NCBI GenBank assembly: GCA_037976565.1
Contig: CP137668.1
Span: 36,160,088-36,224,087 of the forward strand
Direction of reading: 5' to 3'
Length of the DNA stretch: 64,000 nucleotides
DNA from: Mesocentrotus franciscanus
Lineage: Eukaryota > Echinodermata > Echinoidea > Camarodonta > Strongylocentrotidae
The notes under the pieces are model-generated. The model made no database searches. It was not told the origin of the DNA and saw only the letters and a program-made list of their open reading frames with translations. Shown piece by piece: positions 1 to 12,600 of this stretch; position 1 is the first letter of the stretch; every line of letters starts with the position of its first letter. The translations under genes and the position numbers were made by a program.

Positions 1-949
1 CATGAAGTTTTGTTGAAGTGGGGCCCAAGTATAAACACATGGCACTGAACTGACACCATTGAGTGTGTGGAGAGAAGCAGTCTGTTTGTGCTTATTACTA
101 CCGACCTCTATGGAGCACTGAAATCAAATAAATTTCAAACAACAATAAAACTGCAAATGAAGTACAAAATGGAGGACACCCGTACCAATTCAATGTTCTC
201 TGCTGGCTTGATATCATGTTAGTATTTGCCCTTGTGAAGGACCTGTGCCAAAGTTTTTTTTCTGTTAGATGACATTTTAATTTTTTGCCAACTGATTTCA
301 TTCACATATAAAGTGTTAAATATTCATTTTCATGAGGATAATCTTTTAACAAACAAACCCAGATTAAGGCAAATAAACAGTGTGTAAATCTTCAGTCCTC
401 CAGCTCATAAAAGAATAGATGGGAAAAATGATCTGAAACAAATCTAAAAATTTTGTCAAGGTTGAGGTATGTACATGTACAAATTTCCCGTCAAAGCTTA
501 GTATCAACTAGAAAATAACTTATGTCCATGAAAAATTTAGGAAAGACTTGGCTACGAGTATTTGCCGCAGTGCAGGAGTTGAGATTTTAAGATTACTAGA
601 AGATCTGAAAACGGTGATATATCCTGTAGATCAAACTTCTCCAATATATGGGATCCTCTGTTCTAAATTCCAGACATATACACATATCCACCAGACCACA
701 GCCCCTCTATCAGTTGTTCAACACGGCGAAAAACTTGTCTACAGTCAATATCTTACATTAAACATTCTTATCTCCAGCTCTGGAACAAGCATAAGACCTA
801 ACCTTAACCTTAACCCTCAAACCAACATAAAAATAAAATCTCAACCCTAAAATAACGTTCTATTATGAAATAAAGTCTAGAGCAATCGTCGGATCAACAG
901 CCATCGGTGCATACGTCACAGCACCCCTCTACCATACGATATGGCCTAC
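1..949 (-). other. Intronic sequence of the EZH homologue, no exon seen
   Basis: AT-rich sequence after the second EZH exon. The open frames at 98-301 (minus) and 548-850 (plus) resemble no known domain and have no splice context. A short run of degenerate CCTTAACC-type telomere-like repeats lies at about 797-830. Confidence 0.5.
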
Positions 950-1078
950 CTTTCTTGTGATGGGAAGTTGATCAAAGGAAGCAGCCGTGTGGATGGACTG
1001 GAAGGGACGCTCTTGATTCTTCCTCTCATTCTCCTCGGTCCTCTCTTCTATGCTCTTACGATTGGCAGACCATATCAT
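950..1078 (-). CDS. EZH2: EZH homologue, second coding exon
   Basis: This 129-bp exon (43 codons, phase 0 at both ends) sits between a TTACAG acceptor and a GTAGGC donor. Spliced to the previous exon it continues ...GEIR-MIWSANRKSIEERTEENE... . That aligns with the EZH2 segment [21 protein letters not shown], part of the N-terminal region that contacts EED/SUZ12 in PRC2. The second half (QERPFQSIHTAASFDQLPI) keeps the expected hydrophobic spacing. The intron between the two exons is about 620 bp. The next expected exon, holding the QQNFMVEDE region, is not found between 1 and 949, so it must lie left of the window. Confidence 0.8.
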
Positions 1079-1701
1079 CTGTAATCAAGAAAGCATTATT
1101 GATATGTTATCAACTGTCCTTGCAATGGCCTCATCAAAAGGAAGGGCACTAAGACACGAATGTTGGGTGCCTGAGAAGTGAAAATACATTGGGCACACGA
1201 TCAAATCCCTATGTACATGTTTTCTTGTGGTGCACCTGAATTTGTTGAGTGTAGAAGGGAATACCATTTTACAGATTTTTCCCTTGTATCTAGGATAGCT
1301 GGGATCCCTTATAGTAAAAAGGAATCCTACATAATAAATGTTACACCCACAACCATGTCACTAAGGTTAAGTAAAGCTGTTGGCCACATTCATCAAGTCA
1401 TATTCGAGTGTAGACAAAAAAACTACTTCCTCTTCTTCTTCATTTTTCCCCATCTCTACCATTGTTTACCCTATTTGAAGTCATCCTCATGAGACTCATG
1501 AGTGCAACTTCTGGTGAATATCTTTCTCTCTTTCTCTCATCATATTTCCTTTTTACCAAACTTACAGCTCCCCATAATCTTTTTCCTGTCCGTTGTCAGT
1601 TAAGACTTAAGAGCCAGAAGGGTGTTAAAAAATATCATTTAAAACGTGTGTAGTTTCCTTCTGGCTCTGAGCTGATGATATTTACAATATGAAAGCCTTA
1701 C

Positions 1702-1923
1702 CCTTATTTCTCCTGCTCTTTTGAAGCGTCTGTTAGCCACCAAGCTCATGTACTCAGACTTCACGATCGACTTGAGATCTGTAAAGGTGTTCTTTTCACT
1801 CTTTTCGCTCATAACACTCCGCTCGCTCTTTGCAGGGCTGGAGGTCGCTGACCTTGTAGCGCTTGAAGCCATTATGTCATTTGACCTTTGACCTCTATAT
1901 ATAGCAAGTTGCCTAAATGTAAC
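1702..1923 (-). CDS. EZH2: Enhancer-of-zeste (EZH) homologue, first coding exon with 5'UTR
   Basis: E(z)/EZH is the H3K27 methyltransferase of the nuclear Polycomb repressive complex 2. This exon starts after a strong acceptor (pyrimidine tract then CAG, about 1924-1945), carries a short 5'UTR and begins translation at the ATG at 1872-1870. It encodes 57 residues and ends at a GTAAGG donor in phase 0. The first ~35 residues are Ser/Lys-rich and unlike anything I recognise. Residues ~36-57 contain KSEYM...RRFKRAGEIR, which matches the conserved EZH start, where KSEYMRL is followed by KRFRRADEVK (family knowledge). An ATG 29 codons upstream in the same frame lies across the acceptor and is therefore discarded. 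The acceptor ahead of the 5'UTR implies an untranslated first exon further right. The catalytic SET domain lies outside the window to the left. The symbol stands for the family; which vertebrate paralogue is closest cannot be said. Confidence 0.8.
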
Positions 1924-2399
1924 CTGAAATGAAAGGGGAAAAAAAAGTTGAGTCAGCATAATAAAGTAGTTCTATGAATGAAATTGACTGCTTAAAAGGT
2001 TGATTCAGGGGCTTTGTCAAATATATTCTGCTTCAAATTTGGGTTTGGTCTATTCCAATATGTAAAATGAAGAATTTTATAAATCATTTCATCCTTCTTC
2101 AAAGCAAACCTGGATTTTTGTTTGCTAATCCTGTCCACACATCTCTCACTTGCAAAGAAATATAATAGTTTGAAAGCAGCAAAGAATTATTTAGTGTGTC
2201 TAATTCAAATTCAAAACAGGTCAAAATTATCAACTGTTACTAATATTAGACCCTAATTGGATCTAGATCCCACACATGTCTACCTTAATTTAGATTGATT
2301 TAGATTTGTCTTAATTAGATCAAGATCTATCTTAGACTTTAGTCTTAGTAAGTTAGTGCTAATGATCCTTTTAAAAGAATACATTCAAGAAAAATCTAA

Positions 2400-3700
2400 C
2401 AAGATTATAAATGAAAACTTTTTTCTTTCAATGCCATGGCAATGTTTCAGTGTGTGATTTCAGTAGAATCTGCCCATGCATATATGTATTTCACGCTTGG
2501 TATAGCTCACATGACGTACGGCGGTGTGAAACAATCTTTGTGCGTGCTACCCGTGTTGCAAGCCTTTGTACACACTATATACTGCATGTGTAGATTTTTG
2601 TACGTGTGCATTCGGATCGGGCGTGTGTGTGTTTGTGTATTCGGCAAACGGACCCGCATACGGATGCACAGTGAAGACAACGGAGGTGGAGTTTGTGATC
2701 GCGCTCAAGTAGGGCTGCAGCTAAGCAACAGCGTACGCCATCGGCGTATCGGCCAATCAGAGTAGGGTGTCTGAACGATTTTTAAATTTTTCCTTTTGGA
2801 TCGTTTTTCACCATTATGGTTGGATAATTGAAAAAATCCTTCACTCAGAATAATACATTTCAAATTTCAAGACTCACCGATGTTTCTATCAAAAGATACA
2901 GCCCCTTCAAATCAAAGAAATATTCATGGTATTTTTCTCAGAATCGAGGAAAAAGACGTACACGCAGAGTTATGTTGTTTTGCTAAATTTAGCAAAACAG
3001 CTGAATTGCGCAATATGCAAGCATACACATACGCGGGCAAGCGTACGCATGTTGCTTAATTGCATGCGCAACTCAAAGCGATCGGCAATCCATTGTCTTC
3101 AATGGGCACCCACTTCCGGGTTTGTACACAAGTGGTCCGATGCATATTCATGTGCAGATTTTACGCTATCACCATGGGTTCGGCCGCACGAGCTCACGCC
3201 TCCCTACTTAGCTGATCCGAAAAATGTGGGGAAGGGTATTTTCAAACTGTAATTGTTTGTGATCCCTGGGGGCTAGCGAAAAAATAAGCGCATAGATATT
3301 TTCCTTCGGACTGGGACTACTTATCGATCGGGGCGTCATATCTCAAAAGTGGCAAACCTCGGAGTTAGCCAGGGCTCAATGTTTAAATCGCTGTTTTGAC
3401 CAAGATATTTTAGAATTCCGAGATGACGCCTCTTTGGAAATATGGGGATTCACCTGCTCTTTCATATGACACCTCATTTATTGAGTATAACCTTCAAGAT
3501 CACAAAGAATAAAGGTTTGAATTTTGATTAAAAAAAACAAACTTTGACCAATTTTGCATGATCGCGCAATGCACGTAGACCGCATAGGCGCATAGGGATG
3601 CGTACAATCTCTATGGGAAGAATTTTACTAATTTTTAGCACACAACATCGGGTGCGCGATCAGAGTTCACATCACACACCCTAAATGCCTAAATCCCTAA
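2400..3700. promoter_or_regulatory. Candidate promoter / untranslated first-exon region of the EZH homologue
   Basis: This stretch upstream of the EZH 5'UTR exon is unusually rich in CpG for the window (clusters near 2515-2760, 2995-3200 and 3540-3720), whereas the flanks are AT-rich and CpG-poor. An untranslated first exon is required by the acceptor at 1924. No TATA box or Inr can be singled out. The open frames here (2436-2765, 2926-3252) look like chance products of the GC content. Confidence 0.3.
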
Positions 3701-3767
3701 TCAGATTCAGAGCGCATAAACTCATTGTAGACTACAGCGCGGAATACGAATAGTTCTACGTGTTAGG

Positions 3768-3845
3768 CCACGGTTAAGTTTAGGGTTAGGGTTGTGGTTA
3801 GGGTTAGGTTTAGGATTAGGATCAAGGTTAAGGTTAGGGTTAGGG
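3768..3845 (+). repeat. Degenerate telomere-like TTAGGG interstitial repeat
   Basis: About a dozen near-tandem hexamers of the TTAGGG/TTAAGG/GGTTAG type (for example TTAGGGTTAGGG and GGTTAGGGTTAGG). It is degenerate, so more likely an old interstitial repeat or transposon part than a chromosome end. Similar CCCTAA runs recur in intron 3 of each lectin gene. Confidence 0.7.
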
Positions 3846-5174
3846 GACCGTTTTTACAGCGAGGCCGAGTTCGCCCCAGTTAGCCCTTCATAATTAATAG
3901 TTAATACACAACATAAAAATATAGCCATGGGACTGAACAAAGTCTGCATCTCGAATTTACTACAAATTTCCTATTGATTTTCAACATGTTATAAGAAAAA
4001 ACATGCAAAGTACCATGCGTCTGTCGTTTTATATGAGCTACAAACATGAAAAGTGGTGTATTATTGATATAGTTCTCACCTCGATGAGTTTCACGAAGAG
4101 AAAAACAAAGAAGATCAAGTCAACGCGGGAAGATTGTCTTGCATCAAACGTAGATGGGGTAAATTTACTAGACAGCAAGTACAGTACTGAGTGTGCGCTT
4201 TCCTTGAAAGGAAAGGATTTAATCATTTTAAATATATTCTATTCAATTCAATTCATTAATTTAATGAAATACAAAGATATTTATATAATAAAATTGTGCC
4301 TAGGAATCGCATTTAAAAGCCAATGGCTTTGATTCCCCTTACAATCATAGTAATTAAAACAGCAAATATAGAATACAAACAAAGCACTAAACGGATCGAA
4401 AATCATTATCCATTATAAACATAAAACAAGTTAATAAAGAAAAATAAAGAAAACAAATATTTATATATATTTTCAACAATGGGGAAAAATAGAAGCGTGA
4501 AAATTAGATATTTATAAAGATCTATGGAGAAAATTGTTACTATCACCTATTGACTGGTGTCTATAAAACTAAATCTAACATACCTTTAGTACAGATGATA
4601 CAAAAGAACAATTAATGTGCCCCAAATTGTGCCCATCGGCAGCAGTGAGAAAATAATCTTTCCCTATTGGATATGAACTTGAACTTTATTGGAACACCTT
4701 TTTGGACCCGTGAAGACAAATAAAGGCCTTACAGAGCAAAAACTGGAATTTAAAATCTACATTGGGAAGAAGAGAGAGGGTGAGATAAAGTGATAGGCCA
4801 TAACTACTATTAAAACAAAAAATAGGAGTAGTCTGGAAAAGATAATGAGTGAGGAAAGTAATGAAAAAAAGGGTGATTACTACCGTTTACATATATTGTC
4901 GTAGATTTTTAAAACTAGTACCCCCCCCCCTCCGCAAGAGAATCCTAGACCCACGTGTATTCAGCCTTTTGCTTTCAGGAGTGGCCCTTTGATCATTGTA
5001 TTTCTGGGTTAAAAGTCACTTTTCGGGCCCTACTTTTTGCGGGGGCACGGTTTACCCTAATCCCAGTCAAACACCAACTCCATCTCCTGTTCAGCTTGGG
5101 GGAGATGTTTTCACATGAAAGGATGGCGAGGGTTTTGTAGTGCATGGTGTCATGTGTGTGACTATTCTCGTATT

Positions 5175-5450
5175 ATGTACATATGCCACCTCCCCCTCTC
5201 TCTCTCGCTCTCTGTACCTCCCTTCCCCTCTCACTCCTCCTCTCCCCCTTTTCCCCTCCCTCCCTCCCTTCCCTTCTCTCTCTCCTTCCCTCTCTCCCTT
5301 TCCACCCTCTCTCTCATCTTTCTATCTCTCTCACACACACACAACTCTCTTTATCTCTCTCTCTCTCTCTCTCCTAATCACTCTTCAGTCTCTACCTATA
5401 ATTTTTCTCTTCTCTTTGCTATTGTTCATTTTTGGAAAACATAGTACTAA
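5175..5450 (+). repeat. CT-rich microsatellite with a dispersed repeat flank
   Basis: A long CT/CCT run followed by a unique tail (about 5375-5450). The tail is the reverse complement of sequence beside the GA-rich runs at about 22,720-22,815 and 44,310-44,400. That tail, shared at three sites with a microsatellite at one side, marks a dispersed repeat family. The low-complexity Ser/Leu/Pro open frames here are not genes. Confidence 0.6.
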
Positions 5451-5559
5451 AAATTTATGGTACATCGTTTGTATCCAGTTGAAACATAAATTGCCCAAGA
5501 GGAAGTATTAAGTAAACATAGGCCTAAAATTAAAAAAAACCTTCAGAATATCATTTTCA

Positions 5560-8445
5560 TAAAATAATTGTCAGTATGTGCAAAGAATCCAGCGTTGTTT
5601 ATAATTCGAAGTGCCCTTTTTTTAGCAATAAAAGAATTCTGTGTTTTTGAGGAATTTCCACTTGCAATAATTCCAAAATTTAGATAAATAAGTACAAGAC
5701 AGTGTAGAGTAAAGCAATTCAGAATGTTCGATGAAAAAAAATTTTTTTATTGATTATTCCAATATTCTAGAAATCAATTTTCTCAAATTGTCAATATGAA
5801 TCGTCCAAACAAAGTTTATTGTCAATAATAAGACCTAGGAATTGTGTAAAAGACACTTCCAATATTTTTACAAAATCAAAGATTATGTCACAAGGAAAAG
5901 AGGGTAAAATATTACTGAAAAACATAAAATTTGTGTTTTGCAAATTCAATGAAAGCTTATTTGCTTTAAAGAGATAGCTGAGTTCTTGTTTAAGGCTGCA
6001 GATGCCTTCAAAGTGCATGGTTATTGCTTTTATTCTTGATGACATTTCTAGTGCCCTTTTACGACCTAAAATTGCTATTAAGGTAATATAGACCCCATAA
6101 TGTGTGAAATTAAGATTCAATACGATCATACCAATTCAGCTCCACTTTCAAAATCATATGGTGACCGTTAATTAATAATTAATAATTAGTAATACCAATA
6201 CACGGGCCGGCGGTTGTGCGTAACAAAACGCCATCATTGGCATTGGCTGGAATAAAACATATATATCTCGTTTTTTCAATGGCTGGTTCAAAATTATCGA
6301 ATATTTGTGGGGCTCCACAAGTATAGGAAATGGTTATATATATGGATATTTTACCCGTCTCTGAACCGATTTTTATCAAACAAAGATGATTTTGTCATTT
6401 AAATTGTATGTTCTTTCCAATTTGACACTCAGTTTTTCATTATCTCACAATTTTTTTTTTGTGTAGCGCCCTCTGCAACAAAACTCAACTATCCCTGTGA
6501 TCCACTGTGTCACTTTTTTAAATTCATCATTTAACGTAATTATCAACTCAGTAGCGTTTTTTATTACTTAGGAAAATGTTTGAGTCATCTGCACACAGGG
6601 TGAACGAAAGAATATCTGAAGATTGATGGAAATCATTGACAAAGACTAGTGAGCAAAAGGGGCCCAAGGATCGAGCCTTGGGGTACCCCATATGAAATAG
6701 AATTTTTAAGAGAATCGCAGCCATTAACTGAAACATACTGTCTTCTGGAAGAGAGGTAGTTTTCAAACCACTTCAAGGCCTTGCCTCTCATGCCATAATG
6801 GCTCAGTTTTTATATAATAATATCGTGGTTTACTGCATCAAAGACCTTAGAGTAGTTCAAAAATATTCCTACTGTGTGAGTCTGTTGATAGGTACTTTGT
6901 TTATTAAAGTTAAGATAGCATGGGTTGTACTATGCTTCTCTCTAAATCCAAACTGGGTATTCGAAATAACATCATATTTTTGTTTTGAAATGTAGAGACT
7001 CGGGAGAAAATAGACTTTTCGAAAATTTTAGGGAAAGAAGTTAACAGAAAAATAGGTATGTAGTTGTTGACTTTTTGTTGATCTCCTTTCTTGAAAATTG
7101 GGATAACTTAGCTATTTTCACAGAGTTAGGTATTTTACCGGTACTCAAAGATAAATTAATAACATGCAATACGGGATCGACAATGTCTAAAATTATATTT
7201 TTAAGTATGATACTATAGGTTTTCCCGCCCAATTTCATCAGAGTTGCATCCGATTTAACGATGCGATCATTCAATTTCGAGCGAATTTGAATGATCACCG
7301 AGATCAACATTCAAAAAGCTAACTACGTCATTCAATTTAATTGTATTAGCATGCGATTTCATGATTTTCTCACATAAACGTGTAAAAAGCGCGTTCAAAT
7401 TAAAAAAGCACGTTAATGCATTCAAATTCGCACCTGCACCTCCCTGATGAATGTTAAGGTACTCAAATTCACGAATAGGCAATCATTTATAGCATTTGGG
7501 CAGTCTTTTTTTAAATTTTTTTTTTTACTGTTTTAGTTCTTTGCAATCTGCATCATTCTGTTTGAATAAATTTATTTATGCAAACTTTATGTACCTTGAA
7601 ATGGGACCGTTGCCTTATATTGAAATACCTTACATGATAATAACGTAAGTACAGGTGAGTAAGTACATGATAAGTACTTACTTACATGTAACAAAATTAT
7701 GAGTTATAACCATTCTGTAAGTGTTATATCCATACTGCTAGGGAATAAATTGAAACTGGAAGAGAAGATTAGAAAGAAAAGAAATATATAAAATATGATT
7801 AAAAATAAACATTATGAAAGTTTAAAAATGAAAATGAAATTATATAATTAAAAACAGTGAAAAAAAGTAAGTATGACGTGAAAAAATTGCGGTAAGAATT
7901 ACATAGAACTACAGAACTTGGTTATGTTAATTCATTTCGAACGTTCAAAGTGCGAAGGTGTGTGCCTATAAATGAAATTGAAATTGGTATTGAGGACGAA
8001 ATTGAACGGCTATCCAGCTGGCGCGAAATTGAATGACAACTTCGCGTCACTAAATTGAATGGATTTCTCTCTAAATTGAATGAAATCAGATTTAAAAGGA
8101 ATGATATAAAACGAAATTGAATGCTCAAAGAATGAAATGAACCATGAGAGCAGAGAGTTGACGAAAATCGTTCGAACTTGAACGCCTATTCATGAATTCG
8201 AATGCAACTCTGATGAAATTGGGCGGGAAAACCTATATTTAAACTATCGTGCCGACTGCTCCTCTTTGTTGGTAAATTATTGACAATGTAAATTAATTCA
8301 TGTTGAAGAATAGGCGATAAATATATTGAATGTAGATTTCTTTCTCCTAGGAAAGATGAGAAATGTTTAGGTGAAAAATCAATAACATTTGCTAGATTTT
8401 CACCTACACTTGCAAAATATGAGTTAAAACCTTTTTCTATCATCT
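5560..8445 (-). mobile_element. CR1/L2-like LINE, decayed, split by a nested TIR element
   Basis: Reverse-transcriptase fragments are ordered along the minus strand. 8,443-8,238 has FNSYFASVGENLANVI and a degenerate NNLPTKRSSRHDS. 7,213-7,041 has LKNIILDIVDPVLHVINLSL. 6,766-6,548 has a worn GVPQGS-type block and an ADDSNIF motif (catalytic ADD). 6,010-5,791 has KANKLSLNLQNTNFM and LGLIIDNKL. The order is that of the CR1/L2/jockey group RT. No endonuclease is seen, so the copy is 5'-truncated near 8,445, where a stray hAT-like end (CGGATCCGCCACTG) abuts. About 6,010-6,546 does not read as RT and is probably a further insertion. Frames are broken at several points, so it is inactive. Confidence 0.75.
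7216..8235. mobile_element. TAGGTTT-ended TIR element, 1,020 bp, TA target duplication
   Basis: The first 34 bp and the reverse complement of the last 34 bp are identical, starting TAGGTTTTCCCGCCCAATTT. TA is found on both sides (7214-7215, 8236-8237). Removing the element plus one TA rejoins the host LINE in frame (...HDSLN-SIILKNIILD...), which fixes the ends. About 270 bp inside each end is packed with ATTCAATTTC/GAATTTGAATG-like motifs in both orientations. The middle is plain AT-rich DNA with no transposase, so it is non-autonomous. The TA target suggests a Tc1/mariner-like mechanism, but the TIR is not one I recognise. Confidence 0.85.
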
Positions 8446-8910
8446 GTGGCCCCCCGGATCCGCCACTGCCCCCCTTCCCCGTAGAAACAGAATAGTTATA
8501 TGCCTTTTGTTGCTTTTCACGTTGAACATTATAGGCCTATATAGTGAAGATTTTCGAAAATTCAAGCTATTTCAATTAGCTTTGTCCGTCGCCTTTTGAA
8601 ATGTGTGAACATTACAACGACGTATTACGTAATCGGAACATGATTTCAATGGGATAGGGTATTGAAATAGCCTTTGAGTTGATTTATCGAAGCCTTTGCA
8701 ATCATGCAGTTGTATGCTGAGGAGGAAACAAAAACCGCCCTCTTCTGACAATCCTGAAGTTTGCCTTTGATTGTGGTATATAATGAGGATAACGGACAGA
8801 ATCTAATATTCTTCGAATATGAATGATGCCAAATGCAAAATTAACTTCCCACAATGGTTAATTTTCAGCACAGTCATGCCGGATAGAGTGAACAATATCT
8901 ATCACTCGTG

Positions 8911-8937
8911 TGTGTGTGTGTGTGTGGGGGGGGGGTG
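8911..8937. repeat. (GT)n microsatellite followed by a G run
   Basis: Simple GT dinucleotide run ending in a G homopolymer. Confidence 0.8.
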
Positions 8938-9315
8938 GTAGTTGACTGAATAACGTAATCACTATACTTGAATACCAGATATAAGTTGACAGCCGTCCTG
9001 AATTCCACAATCAATTTTTGATAAATCACGGGATTACGCTGGATAATCTCATTATCATTGGAGCCAGGAGTCATCGAACACTCGTCATTAACTAGGTATA
9101 TAGGTTATCAACAGCACCTTTGCCTCCTCTTCCTCGAAATTTTCTAGGGGATTTTTAATTAAATTGAATCTTTTGTCGTATTTGTGTTGGGTGAGAGAGG
9201 CGTTGTGCTTTATGTACTTCATATTTGTCTGTATTGTCTGTAGAAAAACCCGTAATAGATTTACACATGTCTTAGTGGCCAGTCACCTCCGTAAAGGGCA
9301 CCTGTGTATAGTCGC

Positions 9316-9537
9316 CAGGGGCGGATTCAGGGGGTCTGGCGAAAAAAATCAGATGGTTACCACAATTTACCTTTTGTTTTTGCTCAAGGGGGTTGTTGAG
9401 TAAAAAATAGTTTTCACTAGCCTACCCCCGCTTATAAAATAATAATAATAAATACAAAAATTATACCACCCCCCCCCCTCTAAATATTTTCTCACGAATT
9501 GGGCCCCCTTCCTCGTCACCGGCTGGATCCGCCCCTG
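9316..9537. mobile_element. hAT-type MITE, 222 bp, 8-bp target duplication
   Basis: The ends are CAGGGGCGGATTCAG and (reverse complement) CAGGGGCGGATCCAG. They are flanked by a perfect 8-bp duplication ATAGTCGC at 9308-9315 and 9538-9545. An 8-bp duplication with CAGGGGCGG ends is typical of hAT elements. There is no coding capacity. Confidence 0.9.
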
Positions 9538-9606
9538 ATAGTCGCTATGAATTTAGTCTCCCCCTCTCTCTCTCTCTCTCGAGAGAGAGAGATAAATGTG
9601 AGTGGT

Positions 9607-9682
9607 ATAACCTGTCTAGAAAGGTCACCTGCCCAGAGGCTTTTTCTCTTTCCCTTGGGTGACCTTGATAGACAGGTTTTAC
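9607..9682. repeat. Short hairpin repeat (imperfect inverted repeat)
   Basis: AACCTGTCTAGAAAGGTCACC at the left pairs with GGTGACCTTGATAGACAGGTT at the right with a few mismatches, around a ~30-bp loop. It is probably a MITE remnant. A perfect CT/GA palindrome lies just upstream at about 9,565-9,592. Confidence 0.5.
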
Positions 9683-12600
9683 TGTACATATTGATATCGA
9701 AAGGTCACAATAATTATATCAGAGGTGATGCATGGCGTCAGACGATAACTCGTAATTATTGTTGTGCGTGAGTCGAGCCTCGCAGGTCACATATGAACGA
9801 AATAATGTGTATTGTGTATGAAAGGTTTTATGGTGAGATTATGATTATTTCAATATAAATCCAAATATGTAAATCGTGATTATGTCATAGTTTCTCTTGA
9901 GACCCCTATGGAGCATGATTTACATGGGTATCATAGGGTGTTCCACCCCAAGAGAGGAGATATAAATGAGCGAACTCCTCGATTCCATCCTTCTTGTTTC
10001 CAACTTTTGGTCATTTGGTCCCGCCGTAGGTCCCAATAAACCTTTGCTAGAAGGTCCTTCATCGCAAAAGTGGACACATGAAAAAACAGATTGCGGAATA
10101 GGGGGCAAATACCATCCTACTATGCCCCGACCCTGATGCCGCCACGGGCTGCAGGGAGCTTTGTTATTTCCAATTACAAAGACCTTGATCGTAAACAATG
10201 TCAAGAAATCAACTGGCGGGCAATATTTTTTTAATTTAGGTTTTATTTCCACAATAAGATCAAAGATCAAGGCATGAATAGAAATGCGTTAAAGGCTTAA
10301 CTAAGAAAGATACATCTTGATATTACTTATTACTTTTTCTTGGTTTCTGTATTGCCAAGTTAAATAAAACATTAAATCGCTTTTGAAAGTCATCCAAATT
10401 GAATGACTATTGAAGGATTTACTTCTAAACTGATTAAGCATATACACCTTATAAATTGCATAGTGCGTAAAGTAGTACATGCATGAGCAGAGATTCTGCG
10501 TTATTAATGTTAAAAACCAATTATTATGAGTTTTTTTCTCCTAATACAATATATTTTTGGAACAAAGTCATTACTAAACAATGAATTTTTTCCCCAAAAG
10601 ATTACGACTTGACGACATCTAAGCAAAATGTGTATAAACGATTCTGGTTCATTACAATATGTACAAACATATCGGATGTGATTTTCCACTTAATATAAAG
10701 ATTATCTTTGAAGTGTAAAACTTTATGAAGCAATTTGAAATTAAATTGTCTTACTCTGTTGTCTTTGATCTTTTTAAATAAAAAATCTAAAACATGCCTC
10801 CACTCAAAATTGATCGGTAGTTGCAGTATTTCCTGCAAAACAAAGACACCGGAGGATTTTCTTGTTTGGACTCGTTCAAGAGAATGTAAAAGTGTTGTGC
10901 TTTCATGAGACTTAATTTAATCAAGTCACAGTTTGATGTCTCAAACATTTCTTCCAAAACTTCTGTTTCAATTGAATTAAAGTTGGTATTTCTTATTTTT
11001 TTCTGCCCATACTTTTGGAAAAGCCCTTTTTAGTTTCGAAAATTTGAAGTTATCTAACAAAGGGCTTGTACCCAAACGTTCGTAAAGAGTGTTACATGAT
11101 ACATCACTGACTTTACAAATTCCGTTTACATTCCATTCTTTGAAAAATAAGACATTTCGTCCATGTTTGATGTTACTGTTATACTACAGAATTTCATTAC
11201 ATATGTCTCTGACATTCAGGAAAAGAACATCTTAATTCGCACCACTATGTGAGTAAGTGAGCATAGAATAATGGTAACTTATACATCTGACATAGCGAGA
11301 ACATGTCTTTGCTTGAGCAGTTTACTTTCAAAACTAATGGTTTGTCTTGAATAGAACTGATCCAATATCTGAAAAGTATTCTCCATTGCGACTTACCTCC
11401 TTTCACATATTTTGAAAACCAAGATAATTGCAATGATTAAAATTTGGTTTGTATATCTACCATGTTTAAACCCCACCTCTCTACAGCACGAGTAACGACC
11501 GCTCTTTTTACTTTTCCTTTTTTGATCCCCAAAGAAAGCTGTAAATCAATCTGTTTAGATTGACAATGGTCTTTTGTGGAATTGGTAAACATGTCGCAAT
11601 ATATACAAATTGGGAAACAATAAGCGTTTTTATAATTATTATTTTCCCATAGTATGTCAGGTTCCCCATTTTCCAAGCTCTCAGCAACGACTTTACTTTC
11701 TCCAGTTTCAAATGCCAATTAAAACTTTCCGATTCTTTTTTTCCTGAGTTATGTACACACCTAAGTATTTAATGGGCTCATTAGTCCATTCTAAATTGTC
11801 TAATCATTTTTCTTCAATGAGGTTGACATGACATTGGTTTTCCTTAAATTCAGTTTTGGCCCTGCTATGACCCCAAATGTTTTCTCCTCTTTTATGGCAA
11901 TGTTTCCAGCTTCTATAGAGTTTAAATTACCGTGTCATCTGCTAATTAAGATATTTTGATATTCTCCTCAACGACAGGTGGATTTTTCAAAGAAATTCGA
12001 ATACCTTTTATGTTGGTATTTTGCTTTATTCTCACAGCCATAACTTCGGCAACCAGTATAAAGAGAAGAGCCGATAGCGTACAACCTTGTCTTACACCTT
12101 GTTCTATTCTGAAATCCTTAGAGACCCAGCCGTTGTTAATGACTCTGCCTATTGCATTACTGTAGAGTGTTTTGACCCAATGTTTAAACGTTTCTTTGAA
12201 CATAAGTCTATATAATAACAAAAATAGGAAATCATGACAAATGTTATCAAAAGCCTTTTTTTTTAATCTAAGAAAATCAAAATACCAGGAGAATTTGCAT
12301 AATTACAGTAATCAATCACGTCTAAAACAAGACGAACATTATGCACAGCAGAGCGTCGTTTAAGTATCCAGTCTGATCGGGAGAGACTAAAATTCCCATT
12401 ACATTATGCAAAACGTTTACAAAGCGTTTTTGCAAAGATCTTGTAGTCAATGTTTAACAATGAGATCGGTCTCCAGTTATCTACTAAACGCTTGTCTCCC
12501 TTTTTATGCAGTAATGTTATAGCAGCTTGCTTCTGGCTTTCAGACAATTCTTGTTTTGCAAGTCCTTCACCTAACAAAGCTTCTTCTTCAGAAAGAGTAG

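Noticed and set aside
2436..3252. Two ~108-codon frames in the CpG-rich stretch
   Set aside because: No similarity recognised and no splice sites. Explained by higher GC content near a probable promoter.
3768..3845. Telomere or subtelomere
   Set aside because: Repeats are degenerate and internal, with an EZH gene on one side and LINEs on the other. Similar short patches sit inside introns.
5115..5511. Ser/Leu/Pro-rich frames
   Set aside because: CT-rich microsatellite, low complexity only.
8446..8480. hAT-like end CGGATCCGCCACTG
   Set aside because: No matching second end or 8-bp duplication found nearby, so not called as a complete element.
9920..10270. 116-codon minus-strand frame
   Set aside because: No recognisable domain, poor codon pattern, no splice context. 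Left as chance.
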